Assembly (NCBI GenBank): GCA_030141605.1 | Contig: JAQGDQ010000629.1 | Coordinates: 1 to 64,000, forward strand | Direction: 5' to 3' | Source: Tubiluchus corallicola | Lineage: Eukaryota > Priapulida > Priapulimorpha > Priapulimorphida > Tubiluchidae | Length of the DNA stretch: 64,000 nt | Shown: in pieces, positions 24,002 to 35,851 of the stretch | Layout of the letters: every line of letters begins with the position of its first letter | Position numbering within the stretch: the first letter of the stretch is position 1 | Made by a program: the position numbers and the translations under genes | The notes under the pieces: generated by a model | Databases searched by the model: none | What the model saw: the letters and a program-made list of their open reading frames with translations, nothing else | Told to the model about the DNA's origin: nothing

Positions 24002-24810
24002 AGAAGTATTTTAAGGTTGCAATTTGAACTTGATGTAGGACATTGTATCCACATATGCAGCGTTCTCTTTGGCTTTCTCTGGCAATTTTTCTGCATCCTC
24101 GCTGGCTTTTCACTACGTATATCTTCTTCATTGTTATTTTCTTCTTTTTGTTGTTTTCAACTCAGCTTTATTCTCACGAGTTCTCTCTTTGTCTTTCTCC
24201 TTTCTCTCTTTCGTCGCACTTTTTTCTCCTTCTGTTTCGCTCTTCCTTTGCTTCATCTCTTTCTCATATAGACAAGGCTCCTCGAATGGTAAGAATAACG
24301 TTCAGATTTGTTGTCCATTGATCCCACTAGGAGGCAACGACCAAAATTGCGAGAAGAGGAGACAAATGGAGACACAAACTACACCCTTGTGCAAATTAAT
24401 TGAACCACTGACAGATTTAATCGCATTTTCCTAGCCACCCCTCGTGGTATTAAATGGGACATGCACGTTATCAAATCCCCTAAACAGCATCTCTGGTATA
24501 AATTGGCCTAATTTGTATATTACTACAGGTATGATGTAAGCGCAGCAGTATAATGGGGTTCTAACAAAAAGAAGGATACAAGGGATTCGAAATAAGTTCC
24601 TGATGTTACATGGAGAGTCGCCAAAAATTTCTTGAGAAATGAGAACATTAAAGTTTACTGGCCCGGCACTCTTCGTATTTAAACCCTTTTGAAAACTGGT
24701 GGTTGATGTCAAGTTGCACTCGCGAGAGACCGGTTGTGCCACCAGGCAGAAGCTTCATAAATATAAGAAATTGTTTTATACTTGACTTATATTTTATATG
24801 TTAATAATTT
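24002..24810. other. Intergenic, pyrimidine-rich
   Basis: Follows the lone P450 exon. CT-rich stretch at 24050-24270. No second P450 exon or other gene was recognised. Confidence 0.5.
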
Positions 24811-24812
24811 AA

Positions 24813-26530
24813 AACTAGCAAACGCCCCACAAAAAATTTTGCGTATAAGTACACTTATAATCATAAATACGCGAACATCCTACGTAGTCCTCATTTATAA
24901 CGCAAAGCCAGCTGCAACAGCTTTTACTGAATTAAAGTCATAAGGTTATAGACAGAGTATAATGGATGACGTCTGTGACAGCCCTATACAATAGTGCTCT
25001 CATTTTATCGTACTAATTAAATTTCTACAATTAAGATTGCTAAGTTAAGCAGAGTAGCGCCAATGAGTTTAATTTTGTAGTGCTAAATGGAAAGTTTATT
25101 TTGTTTATCTGTGCAATTATTATCTCTCAGGCTAGTATATTAGTGCCATCTACTGTCAACTTTGTTTAGCAAAGAAAGAAACCAGGGACATGAACTTGAC
25201 AGGTGTACTTCCTTATTTGGCAAGTTTGACCACCAATCCTGAGTGATGATAAATAGGACATTCACAGCTGCTACTCTTTATAACCCGTTTGATTGGCCAG
25301 ACTTAGGTGACCTTTACATGATATGCAGCCATTCAGCTGAGAGCAAACAGGTTTTACCTGGGAAAACGAGGCCACAGAGCAAGGTGTGAAAAGTGTGGCT
25401 TTGCAATATGGTTGCTCTACTTGAGTTTTATCAGTTCTTAGTTTAAAGGACAATATTGCATTTATTAATGGAATTTCCTCAACAGAAACAGAGTACTTTT
25501 ACACTGGCTATACTCAGTCTTTGTGATCCTGGGCTGTCCGTTGTTTAGGAAGCCCCTAGAGACTTTGTCATTTATGGTGGAGGAGACCAGGTCGTGAAAT
25601 GGACTATTGGTAGTTCTCAGAGAACCAGCCTGTGGTCAGTCTTCCTGTCAGTGTCTTCAGATACGCTGGACTTGATACAGCGCATTCCTCAGTTGATGGA
25701 GTTAATGCCACGCCTGCTGTCACTTAATTGTCTAACCCTGAAGTTACCGTTTGGGAAGCCTGCCGTCAGAGTGTTCCAGTATACGCCGCCGTCGACAGCG
25801 ACAGTGACGAGGTTAAGCTAGCTAGCCAACGTGTGCACAGAGACTCACGATAAGTACAGTTTATGGTGTTTGTGATACATTCAAAATCCCGGGTAAAATT
25901 AAAGACAGTAGCTAAACTATAATTTGTAGTATATATTTGTTTATTATATCTCCAATGTGTTTTTCTTATGTTAAATAATATTGAGTTTATAGCTAATTGG
26001 TCGTTTGTCTATCTGTTCTGATAATGTTAGATTCTCACGTTAAGGAAGCTCGCCAGGGACCCACAGCCTTAGATCAAATAAAGCTTGCTGTTTCTTTAAG
26101 TATTTATGGTGTGTTAGCACCAGTGTTGTAGTGATAATCTTGCCATCCTGACATAAACACATTTACAGCATTTTAGGCCAAACGGATTATCACAACGTCA
26201 GAACAATGGCTTTGCGTCAGCAGTTTTCTAAGCGAAAATTGCCGAAAATAGAACATCTAATTAACTCGTCGGCACTCCTCTCGGTGGATAAGTACTAAAA
26301 TATAGCCTGCATCACCGTGTAGCCCTGTCCTTGCTCTTTCTAAAGAGCTGTATATCTCCTTCCGAGAGTCCCACCAGGTGCCGCCAGAACGTTTTTTCTG
26401 CAGGCTGTTTGGTCAAAATTTCGAAAAAATCGCGAGTTGTGTCCGGGAAAACGCCCGTTAAGGTGCGCCGTGGCCCTCTCGCGGATTCTAAATATGCCTA
26501 CTACACCTACCGCTAAACGGGCTATCTATC
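24813..26530 (+). repeat. Unclassified about 490-bp dispersed repeat, copy A, split by a solo LTR
   Basis: Left part 24813-24973 (CTAGCAAACGCCCCACAAAA to GGATGACGTC) and right part 26200-26530 (AGAACAATGGCTTTGCGTCA to CGGGCTATC) together match the uninterrupted copy at 37080-37565. The LTR sits exactly at the break. Confidence 0.88.
24974..26194 (+). mobile_element. Solo LTR, 1221 bp, with 5-bp target duplication
   Basis: Begins TGTGACAGCC and ends GGATTATCACA, so it has TG...CA termini with short inverted TGTGA/TCACA ends. It is flanked by ACGTC at 24969-24973 and 26195-26199. An AATAAA lies about 110 bp from the right end, as expected for R-U5. Removing the LTR and one ACGTC restores collinearity with the related repeat at 37.2 kb. 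No internal retroelement genes are present. Ty3/Gypsy-type is likely from length, ends and 5-bp duplication; plus orientation is inferred from the AATAAA position. Confidence 0.88.
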
Positions 26531-26716
26531 CATAGCCAGCACCGCCTCCGGCCCATTCCCGTTCTCCAGATCTCAACGGTATAGCTTTTACAAAAAACGT
26601 CCGAAAAATGGCCATTTTTGGAGGTTTTTCGCCCCCCCCCTTCTTTCCGGTGGGCCCCATTCGAAAAATAAACCCCCAATGGCGCGACACTAGATCGAGA
26701 CCTTTCGTTTGATGTA

Positions 26717-26925
26717 ACATGGTACCCATTCTTTGCCACAGACTTGAGCTGAACATAGAATTTGTATTCAAACATGGTACCCATTGTTTACCACAGATTT
26801 GAACAGAGCATAGAATTTGTATTTGAGCATGGTACCCATTGTTTGCCACAGACTTGAACGGACCATAGAATTTGTATTTGAGCATGGTACCCATTGTTTG
26901 CCATAGACTTTTGTCAATTTTCATG
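26717..26925. repeat. 55-bp tandem repeat, about 3.5 copies
   Basis: CATGGTACCCATT recurs at 26719, 26773, 26828 and 26883, with TTTGCCACAGACTTGA and CATAGAATTTGTATT between. Confidence 0.95.
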
Positions 26926-26935
26926 GAAAAATCAC

Positions 26936-27799
26936 TTTGGTCTTAAACTTTTGCAAATGACTGTATCACGTGTTTTGACTTTTGCATTGAACTCCCACTT
27001 GCTATATACCTATCTTGCGACTCTACATACAGAAAAATTTCACAAGTTAGGTAGCAAAAAAGTGTGAAACTAAAATTTATGTTTAGACTTTGCTATGACG
27101 CTCAGGATCAGGCAAGAAGTCGCAAAAAGAGCTTACTTCCACGTGGACGAGACGGCAAAACATGAAGTGTCATAAAACGCATCAGTTTTCTACAATAAAC
27201 ATCATTGTTCGTCCATTGAATTACACGTAAACCTTAAGTAAAGTACATTTAAAAGTTTTGCTTTTTCAGAACCTTGTTCAAATCTGAGTAGTGTGCAGAT
27301 TTTCACCTTCATCCAAGATTCTTAATTATGTAGAATCATAAATAACTTCACAAGGTATTTGTGCAAAAACATGGAATTGTGAAAGTGCAGGATTAACGTA
27401 TTATACAGATGATTATGATGATGTTGATAAGTCTTTATTAGCTCTTTTTGCAGGCAAAAATATCTGTACTAACATTATACAATTTCACATAGACACTATA
27501 CAGAGTGAATTCTACAATATTACATTTACGGATTCTGTAATTAGCTTTTCTAATTTGTACGTATAACATTTCTTACAGTGATATTAAACAAGAAGTATTG
27601 AAGTGCGTGCTAAAATCAAGGTTATTAATGCAGCAAGTTTATGTGAAGTAACATAAAAATGCAGATAAATTGATACACCAAATTATTAAATTCCAATTTA
27701 ATGTTTAAATCCACAGCGTGGAATGGTTCGAAAACTCAAAAAAATGGATTACTTGCATATTTGCGTTAATTTGAAGCGTATTTCGTTACCATGTTCAAT
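26936..27799. other. Intergenic, nothing firm
   Basis: 3' flank of the first GPCR. GATGATTATGATGATGTTGA with AAGTCTTTATTAG near 27410-27440 may be a reversed retroposon tail. No gene was seen. Confidence 0.4.
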
Positions 27800-28852
27800 C
27801 TATTTCTCCTCAATAACAATAGATTTCACTGTTGATTCTACAACAACAGACCTTACTGGGCCAACACTTGAACTACCCACACTGTTGCTACCATTTCTAC
27901 TAAGTGCTGAGCGGCAGAGCAGCTTCTTAAAACAAACTCGAAAGTCGTGATTTTGAAACACATAAATAAGCGGGTTTATCATACTGTTAAGCGTGATGCC
28001 CACAACTCGAATGTTATTCAGCACTTCGTATTCTTGGTACGTTGTACTGGCCATTATTAAGTGAATCATATGTGGACCCAACAGAGTCATTGACGTTCCA
28101 ATGATAACAGCACTCATGCGAGTTGCTCTTAGTTGTGCAATAAAAAATAAGCCACTGTTGCTTGTATTCCGAGTTCTTTGCTTGTGGTTTTTGACCCACA
28201 GAATGATCCTCCCATATGATGTAAGTGCATATGCCCAGGCAAGAACATAGTGTGCAGCAATAAGAAATATAAACCACCGAGGAACTATAAAATCCATCAA
28301 ACAATCAAATCTACCTCTCCAGGTTTTCAGGACCTGTATTTGGGCGGAAACACCCATTAAAATAGAATATAATAAACACAAAATAATGAGCTTCATGAAT
28401 TTTCTTAGATTCATTGTTAATTTATACTTCACAGGCTTTGTTATGGCGGAAATCCTGTCGTAAGTGACTAATGTCATGATCCACAAACTTAATATCATAT
28501 TAAAGGTGGCAAAAAAGATAAGACACGAGCACAAATATGCGCTCATATCAGGGATAAATGTGTATATTATCCACAGAGATTGTGCTCCCACTCCGCACAT
28601 TAGATCTGAGACAGCCAGACAAGCAAGGAATTTGTTTGCAAAAGTTTGCAGATTTTTAAACTTTGCCACAGCTATAATGACCAGCGCGTTGAGAAACACT
28701 GTCAGAACACCAACAGGAACCATCATTAATATTTCTACATAATCCAGCATCACCGTGGTCGAAATGTCCATCCTAGTAAGATTCATGTTCAGATTAATGT
28801 TCACTGAAGCACTGTCAAAACTGAACGTTGTCGATGAATTGTTCACGTGCAT
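27800..28852 (-). CDS. Rhodopsin-family G-protein-coupled receptor, intronless, orphan
   Basis: 350 residues, intact. N-terminus with sequons (NNSS, NLT) and no signal peptide. Seven hydrophobic segments: Asn55 in TM1 (LNALV), LACLAVSD in TM2 (Asp83), Cys at 108/110 before TM3 and Cys184 in loop 2 for the usual disulfide, YDR at 131-133 in place of DRY, and NPLIY at 293-297 in TM7. TM6 lacks the CWxP tryptophan (it reads LLGPHM). The tail has a Cys pair region (CFKKLLC) and a Ser-rich stretch. The ligand cannot be inferred. A MITE lies about 150 bp upstream of the ATG. Confidence 0.9.
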   Translation of the reverse strand: MHVNNSSTTFSFDSASVNINLNMNLTRMDISTTVMLDYVEILMMVPVGVLTVFLNALVIIAVAKFKNLQTFANKFLACLAVSDLMCGVGAQSLWIIYTFIPDMSAYLCSCLIFFATFNMILSLWIMTLVTYDRISAITKPVKYKLTMNLRKFMKLIILCLLYSILMGVSAQIQVLKTWRGRFDCLMDFIVPRWFIFLIAAHYVLAWAYALTSYGRIILWVKNHKQRTRNTSNSGLFFIAQLRATRMSAVIIGTSMTLLGPHMIHLIMASTTYQEYEVLNNIRVVGITLNSMINPLIYVFQNHDFRVCFKKLLCRSALSRNGSNSVGSSSVGPVRSVVVESTVKSIVIEEK

Positions 28853-28999
28853 TGTAGAAACCTATGTAGACCCAATCTGAAAGTTACTCCAAACACAATT
28901 TATTTTGTCCACATGTGGCAATGTGCAAGTTGTCTGTTGTTGATGAGTTACTCAAATGCATGCTATTATCAGCTGTTCTTTGTACTATTATTATTATTA

Positions 29000-29436
29000 T
29001 AGGTTTTACACGTCAAATGTAGACCCAGGAAAGTTCAAATGTGACTTAGGTAAGTCAAATGTAGACATAGGAATTTCGAATGTGTTTTGGTAACTCAAAT
29101 GTGACTTAGGTAAGTCAAATGTAGATGCATTACTTTGAATAAATAAGTAATTAAGTTATTTAAGTGCAAATTAGAAAAAGATAAACTACAGATAGTGCAT
29201 CTATTAGTAGGCCTATAACGTTGTTATTTTAACTTAGGAGCAATTATTAAATTGAAATTAAAGAAGATTAAATTTAACATCCTTAAACTTTACCACCTAT
29301 CCACATTTGAGATACCAATGTCACATTTGACTTGACATGTGTCTACATTTGACTTACCAAAACCGCTCAAGATTTGTTGAAAACCATTGTTAACACATTT
29401 GAACCACCTAAGTCTACATTTGACGTGTAAAACCTG
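29000..29436. mobile_element. MITE with TA duplication, short form (437 bp)
   Basis: Ends TAGGTTTTACACGTCAAATG and its near-perfect reverse complement, flanked by TA at 28998-28999 and 29437-29438, as in Tc1/mariner-type MITEs. Inside are only about two units of the AAATGTGACTTAGGTAAGTC motif. The same family at 61918-63183 carries about 16 units. Confidence 0.88.
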
Positions 29437-29439
29437 TAA

Positions 29440-31025
29440 TAGGAATAGAAAAGGAGAAGAATATCTAAGAGCATTTTCAAACAAAATGAAATTCGCCCAC
29501 AAGACAACGTTCAGATGGTAGAATCACATATTTTCTTTTTCCATAAATGAGAGTCTTTGTACTTACGTAGATAAAGTCGCGAAATTCATCTAGTCTGCTA
29601 TCGCTTCAAAGCAAGCGTCGAGAAAGACAACGTGGTAGCTTAACAAACCTTTGCAAATGCTGTTCTGGTGGGAAAAACACAATGGAAATGAAATTCAATA
29701 CAGTTTTACTAAAAGCAACATGCGTGTGAGCAAGGCGCAGTTGAAGCACTACTGCACATAGCAACAAAACACAATCATTAGTAATAAAAAATCAGCAGCA
29801 TAAACTTTGTTTGTCAAATCTGTACATTTTTATAATCTTATTGGGAAGCCCCAACTAGCTTTATTGATCTGTCTAAAACGGATCAAATGATTTGGTGGTT
29901 GTTTGTCACGCGCAAATCTTATTAAATTTATACCTGATTAGATCACGCCAAACGTGTAACATTGATCGATCTATTTTTTGAAAAGAATAAAAAGTAAAAG
30001 ATGCGGCTTCTGAGAAGAATAAAGAGAATTTGCATAAAAATTATAAATTTACGATATTATCGGCATTCAAAACTCAATGGTAAAGTCAAGAGTCTCTCAT
30101 TTTTAAAAGGAAAACCTTTGTACTCTGCTCTTTTGTGAAGTGCAATAAACATTTTAACACATGTAATTTTTCGCATTCAGACGGCTGAAAATTAAAGTGT
30201 AGGGAGCATAGGAAATCGTCATAATAAACAACAATTTTTCGAAGTTTACATACATAACAAACCATTTTATGTTTTAATGAACTTAAGCTATACACAGTTT
30301 TGTTTAGTCTAGGCGTTGTTTTTGTCAAACGTGAGGACCATACTAGTAAACATTTAATCATGAAAATTGCAATTTATGATAAGCCAATCACAAAGAACCA
30401 TTCAGTTAAGTAAACTCTCCCACAAGATTCAAATTGATGAGACGAAACAAAGTCTCTTAGCTTATAGGAAAACCGAATGATTATGTAAACATTAGTTCAG
30501 AATAAAGAATGCTCTAAAATATTGAAAACTATAATAGTTTATTTTAAAGCAAAGCTTGGATTAAATAATAATTACATCGGTACTCAAATTTCGTTAAACT
30601 TTCAAAGCTACGCGCGGCTCAGTGAATCTACTAAGATTGGCAATGGTGTCTTTTTGTCACGTTCGCGTGGCCGACAAATAGAAGGTGGTACCGTGTTAAG
30701 CATGATCATGACTGCAGTGTTAGTTTCTGACGTCATATCACGTAAAGCACATTTTTTGTCACATCATGCTTTTAAACAGTACTGTACCACTTATGCAAAT
30801 GTGCTTGACGCGCAAGGGAAGATGCCAGCCATTGCACAAACTGTGGTTTGTTTCTGACGTAAGCAATAGCTGTGTTCCGTTACCGTTAATTAACTTTCTA
30901 AGCTAATTATTTAACCATAAGGAAAAACTGTTAATTTTTATAGACAAGAAAATGTATATTTTGGACAGTAAATTAAAATGAGATTGAGTCTAAGCAATCG
31001 TGCGGTCTTCCTTTAACGTATTATC
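29440..31025. other. Intergenic, nothing recognised
   Basis: AT-rich. A 111-residue frame near 30.5-30.86 kb has no recognisable domain. Confidence 0.4.
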
Positions 31026-31030
31026 AATGA

Positions 31031-31410
31031 TAGTTGTGTCGATTTCATTTTACTTGAGTATCAACGTAAGTGGCTTCATGTGTCCCACGTGTCAATTGAA
31101 ATCGTGGAAGCCTCTTCAGAAGGCGCATAAGCAGCAACACTTACTAGTTGCCTGGAGAGATGAAAAATCAGATGAAAAAGGGGATCTTACGTTCCAAACT
31201 AAGACTGATCTATTGAATGCTCAAAAATATGAAATTACAAAGACTGTGTTTATATTACAGCCGGAAATCAAAGACATCTTGCAGCCGATTTCATTCGAGT
31301 TGACGTATGACCTAGTACATAAACCGGATAGACGAAGGTCAACACGTCAGACGTCTAACCACCTTTCGCCCGTGTTGAGTGTTGAAGTCGAAACGGTCAT
31401 TCAAATGCAA
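31031..31410 (+). CDS. Possible integrin alpha-chain exon (isolated)
   Basis: An open stretch reads SISFYLSINVSG, later EITKTVFILQPEIKDILQP then ISFELTYDLVHKPD, ending VIQMQ at a consensus donor (CAA/GTAAG at 31411). The order of an aliphatic strand, a short loop, DILxPIxFxLxY and an acidic tail resembles the thigh domain of integrin alpha chains, cell-surface adhesion receptors. The left boundary is uncertain: the ATG at 31027 may be chance, with an acceptor possibly at GATAG just before 31031. Expected paired cysteines are weak and no neighbouring integrin exons were recognised, so it may be a relic. Confidence 0.4.
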
Positions 31411-31419
31411 GTAAGAGTA

Positions 31420-32380
31420 AAAATAATTCGTTGTGTTGGTTGTGTGAAACTGATTATTGGTGTTTTAGGGATGGCAAAACAATGAAGAGTCTGATTATTA
31501 AACTACACGTTTATTGAACATCAAACACAATAAATATAACAGATAATAATGCCAAGCCCCCTGATCTAGTCTGCTCTCCTTCAGCTCCCAGACTCAATCC
31601 CCTGAACTGGGCGTATCACAAGGCTTACATATCGTGCGCCGAGCTTCGACGCCTCGATTCTGAATCACTTACTCACGTGACACCGCTCCTTAACTGGCTT
31701 CATACCAGCATTCATCAACATAATTATCTATTATAATCTAATGCTTTTAGCATAGTTTAACAGATCCTCTTTACTTAAGTTAACAACTAGAAAAAGAAAT
31801 TCGTGCAATGTCAGAGCCCAAAACCTTTTTAATTCAACCCGACAGGGTGCACAGTTGTAAAATAGGATTCGAATAAAAAAACGAAAATTGCTGTAAGCTG
31901 GATTATACTGTGGGAAATAAATGAAAATTGAATGAAAATGAAAACCAATGATAAAATGTTGGGCTAAAATATGAATAGAAATAAACGTAAAATCATGTTA
32001 AAAATCACACAATAGATAACCTGGTTACATTCGTAATTACCAAGATTTTACAGAACACAAAAATATCTGTATGTTTTGAATTGGAAAGTCAGACTATTCT
32101 CACGGATACTAGATGAATTTTTTGTCATATTAATTTCTGTTTTAGTTGGCGTTCGGCTTACAATGCGGTACCGATGAACTCTGCAATGCTGATCTATCTG
32201 TAGAGGCGTCACACACTTTGCAAGGTTAAAGAAGCGTTCACATGTCGCCACAACAACGGCAATGGCATATTCAAAACCTATTGATTTTATGAATTATCTC
32301 TTGCACCAAAACAATTCCATTTGTCTTATCTGGATGTCAAGTCATAATAATTTCTGATTGACGTTGTACTGGCGTATTGG
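31420..32380. other. Intergenic, nothing firm
   Basis: A GC-richer patch at 31545-31700 stands out from AT-rich surroundings, with no identifiable content. Confidence 0.4.
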
Positions 32381-32386
32381 TATAAA

Positions 32387-32748
32387 CAGGGGCTATTTCA
32401 GGGCTACTTCCCCGGGGCCTCACCCTCCAGGGGGGCCTCGCGCCAATGTAACATTTTTTTTACTTTATGTGAACATACTGCCTCCTCTCTCCCTCTCCTC
32501 TCTCTCTCTCTCTCTCTCGCTCTCTCTCTCTCTTGCCGCACGCGCGCCGTCTGCCGGTATTGACAAATATTAAGGACTGGTCTTGAGAATAAAGCAGTTT
32601 TTCTTTCAATTGTTCTTTCCTTTAACAAATTTCTCGGTCTTCTAGCAGTTCATAAATTTTCTGGGCGCCAACCATGGTGCGCCCCCCCCCCGAGCTGGCC
32701 TCACGCGCCCCACTTCCCCGGGCCTCACTTAGGCTGAAATAGGCCCTG
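32387..32748. mobile_element. Probable hAT-like MITE, 362 bp
   Basis: Left end CAGGGGCTATTTCAG; right end, reversed, CAGGGCCTATTTCAG, then GC-rich GGCCTCA motifs on both sides. An internal (CT)n tract lies at 32483-32533. The flanking 8-mers do not match, so the target duplication has decayed or the ends are slightly misplaced. Confidence 0.65.
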
Positions 32749-34200
32749 CTTCCATCATCTTAAGATTATAGAGATTAAGAACAACGCCAGGCTGAAATTT
32801 ATACATCCCAAAGCATTTAGCAGACTTTCTGCTCTTTCATATTAAGAAAAATCCAAATTTGAGTGCAATAGATTTTGGCTTGACTGCCTCACCAAAATTG
32901 AGATCACTTATTATAGCAGAATGTACAAGTCTAGAAAGACTCACACCAATCTTTAGTTCAAACATAAAGCCTGGTCGGCCATATATTAGATTATATAGTA
33001 AGTATTGATTAAAGGCAAGTTCGGAGTAGCATTGGCAATCTTGAAATGTTTTACAAATTTGACTGTTTAAGCCAAGGTAGGCTGAAACAGGTGTGGCAAA
33101 AACTAAACAGAATTCTATTACCCACGGGACATTTTGCGATTTTATCTCACATATATTTGTGCTCCAAGAATAGTTTTTTCTTGTCTTCTATAAACTAATA
33201 TTCAGGTAATCTCACAAACAGTGCGCTTGTTAAGACAAACAGTTCTCATGACAACCAACATCTGGCAAATTATGTTTTAATATTTTTATGTGGTATTTAA
33301 GGTCTGACGACAGCAAATTCTAATACAGTGACTAATAACGATGCGGTTGCTAAGGATGCTAAGGTTGCTAAGGCTACTATTTATGAGATGGTGGGAATGA
33401 AACTTAGGCGTCCCATTTACAGATTATTGGATCGGTGGCATTTACCGAGTGGCTAATGTTCAAAGTGAAGGGAAGAAAAATTTATGTAAAAAATTTTTGA
33501 TTGCAATTGCTTCAGGTGGGATACTTTCCGTAATCAATTGGCAATGCCATGAAGCTCAAAATTTAGAGAAAAAGTTTTCTTAGAGGCCATCTATCCCTGA
33601 GATAACATTTTTCGTTTATTAAATAACTATTATTTAACATGAACTTGCCGCACGGATCATACAGTTACAGCTGCAGTAGCAGCAATGCCATTGTCTCTAT
33701 AGCATTTGTATCAGTTAATTAAGACTGAAGAGGCTGCATAACACCTGTGACAGGTAAAGCAGTACTGTCGGTTTCAAAAGGTTTAATTGGGCAAAGGTAT
33801 GTTTATTTCGAAGCACTTCACTTCATTAAGTGTAGTGAGAAATGTCTCTACATCATCAGATCAGAAGTGATTAAACAAAAACATTTACAGATATCGCAAT
33901 TTATGCACGACAACAGCTCGTTGATAAAAAAGAAATTTACAAATGCCACTTTTCTAGAGAAACTTAAATAAACTTTATACGTTCATCGTTTCAAAGCAGT
34001 GCTCACAATGTTACAATGTAACAATTCCTTAATGCAAAATTCTCAACAATAAATTAAAACGACTCCATGACAGCCTTCCTATTATTTATTGCATCCTTGT
34101 CTATAAACTGGAATAAGTTATTTCGCCAATACAATTTTCTTTACATGTGCATTTTTTTGGAATTTATTTATATCTAGCTACATTTAGTTGCATCTTTTTC
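32749..34200. other. Intergenic, nothing recognised
   Basis: AT-rich. Short imperfect GTTGCTAAGG repeats at 33345-33380. No gene was seen. Confidence 0.4.
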
Positions 34201-34203
34201 CAG

Positions 34204-35851
34204 ATATAGGTAGACATGTGCAAAAGCGTGAGCTAAAAACAGATGGAGGTGAGTAAGCCTACGTACTTTCCACAGTAAGAAATAAACTACACCTATTGAA
34301 CAAAGATTAACCCTTTCAGTCCTAAATTATACTTTTTAATAAGAAATTTTTTTTGATTTAGTACTTTTGTTCAGTATGTCCATCTTGTTTACACATAATA
34401 ATTATTTTTTCTACTTGTGCCCGCGTTCTAAATATAGCCTGTATCCCACGGGATACATTGCGATTCAATGGAAGAATAAAATGTGCTTCATTTTGCAACT
34501 GCTGATAATTTTTTAAAGTATTTAAGACATTTAGTATGCACGCTATGCTGATCTGTACAAAGTCGTGTCTAAAATACTGTACCTTGCGCAGTTTTTTATG
34601 CTATGTAGATTTTCTAGTTTGCCATTTTATCGCCATTTTTAGTGTATTGTTATTGGCTTAAATCAAAATAACTATTAACAGACCAAATAACTGTCAGTTT
34701 TAAAATTTTGTTAATTTTAAAGGCAAAAAATATTCTCGTATCCCACGGGATGCAACGGGTATGAAAGGGTTAAGAACGCAAGAAAAAATCCATTGTGATA
34801 TGTTGGCATGTTAAAATCGTGCCACACTGCGCTAATGCTAATCTACTTTTCTTAAAGAAGTTTTTTCTAAAGTTAAACTATAATCTAAGCTGTAAGGTGT
34901 AAATAACGTGTAGCACACGTTACTTACAAATCTAAAATTGCTAACTACATTACGGTACAGTTTAAATATCATTGATGCATATAAATTTGTACAGTTATTT
35001 AACATTTGTTCTTTAACATATACTTTATCATTGATGTCATTTAATTTTCGAACACAAATGTAGATAGTGGTTCAATTAAAGAAATTGGTAGACTAGTAGT
35101 AAAAGTAAAAATAAATGTAAAGTAAAGTAAAAAATAAATAAATAGCAGTGTAGTATTGCAAAATTATCATCTTATTTCGTTTCAGTAACCATTCGGCTAA
35201 CTTATGGTTGAAGTAGCGAATGGACCGAGAAATGAGTAAGCAAGTAAGTGATGAGCAAAAAGCAGGAAAGCAGGAAATAAACCAAATATATAAAACAACA
35301 AATTAATAAATGAAACAAAATTATGATGATCTGGATGTATCTACAGGAACTTAGAAATATAGTTAATATATGTTTCTATATTTAGGTTCACAGTGGACTC
35401 AATTACTAGGTGTAAATTTAAAAGACATTGACATAGGGGATGGAGGTCTCTGGGGTTGCGATCCCAATAACCATGTCTGGTTTCGAAAAGGCACACAAGG
35501 TGGCGTTAAATCTGTTGGAGCTGCATGGCAACGTGTTGACGACAGAAGAAGATTTCGCCAAATCAGAGTTGGCCATCAGATCGGGCAATCGACGTGAGCA
35601 GTCAAAACAAATTATATTTTAGAAGAGGTACTCATTCCCTTCATAATGTCATAGCAAAACTGCTACTGATTTTGTTTACCATACTGGACCTCATAATATG
35701 ATTTTTTGCTTTTATAGGCATCAGTAGAAATGAGCCGATTGGTACAGAATGGAAACAAACAAATGCAGGTGTAACGCAGCTCAGTGTGGATTCCAATACT
35801 AATGAATTTTGGGCAGTAAATAGTTTAAATGAGATTTGGAGATGTCAATAA
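34204..35851 (+). CDS. Tectonin-repeat lectin, 3' exons, one frameshift
   Basis: Exon 35386-35627 encodes SQWTQLLGVNLKDIDIGDGG, LWGCDPNNHVWFRKGT and WQRVDDRRRFRQIRVG. Exon 35718-35851 encodes ISRNEPIGTEWKQTN and FWAVNSLNEIWRCQ, then TAA. These are tectonin beta-propeller repeats as in fish-egg lectins and horseshoe-crab tachylectin-1, secreted proteins that bind bacterial surface sugars. One base is missing after 35582: adding one restores the tectonin frame QIWAIDVSSQNKLYFRRG and gives the phase needed by the next exon. As written, the frame meets TGA near 35595. A 45-nt candidate upstream exon (34204-34248) fits in phase but is not distinctive. N-terminal exons and signal peptide were not found. 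A piggyBac-like MITE lies in the proposed intron. Confidence 0.7.
34311..34769 (-). mobile_element. piggyBac-like MITE, copy 2 (459 bp, inverted)
   Basis: TTAA at 34307-34310 and 34770-34773. Reverse orientation relative to the copies at 15.3 and 52.7 kb. Carries one perfect GTATCCCRYGGGATAC palindrome, near 34440, and a one-base variant near 34738. Confidence 0.92.

Noticed and set aside
24269-24298. 17-nt candidate microexon between a good acceptor and a GTAAG donor after the lone P450 exon
   Set aside because: Its translation in the available phases does not match P450 sequence after exon 1.
25594-25821. 75-residue plus-strand frame
   Set aside because: Lies inside the solo LTR, outside any retroelement gene.
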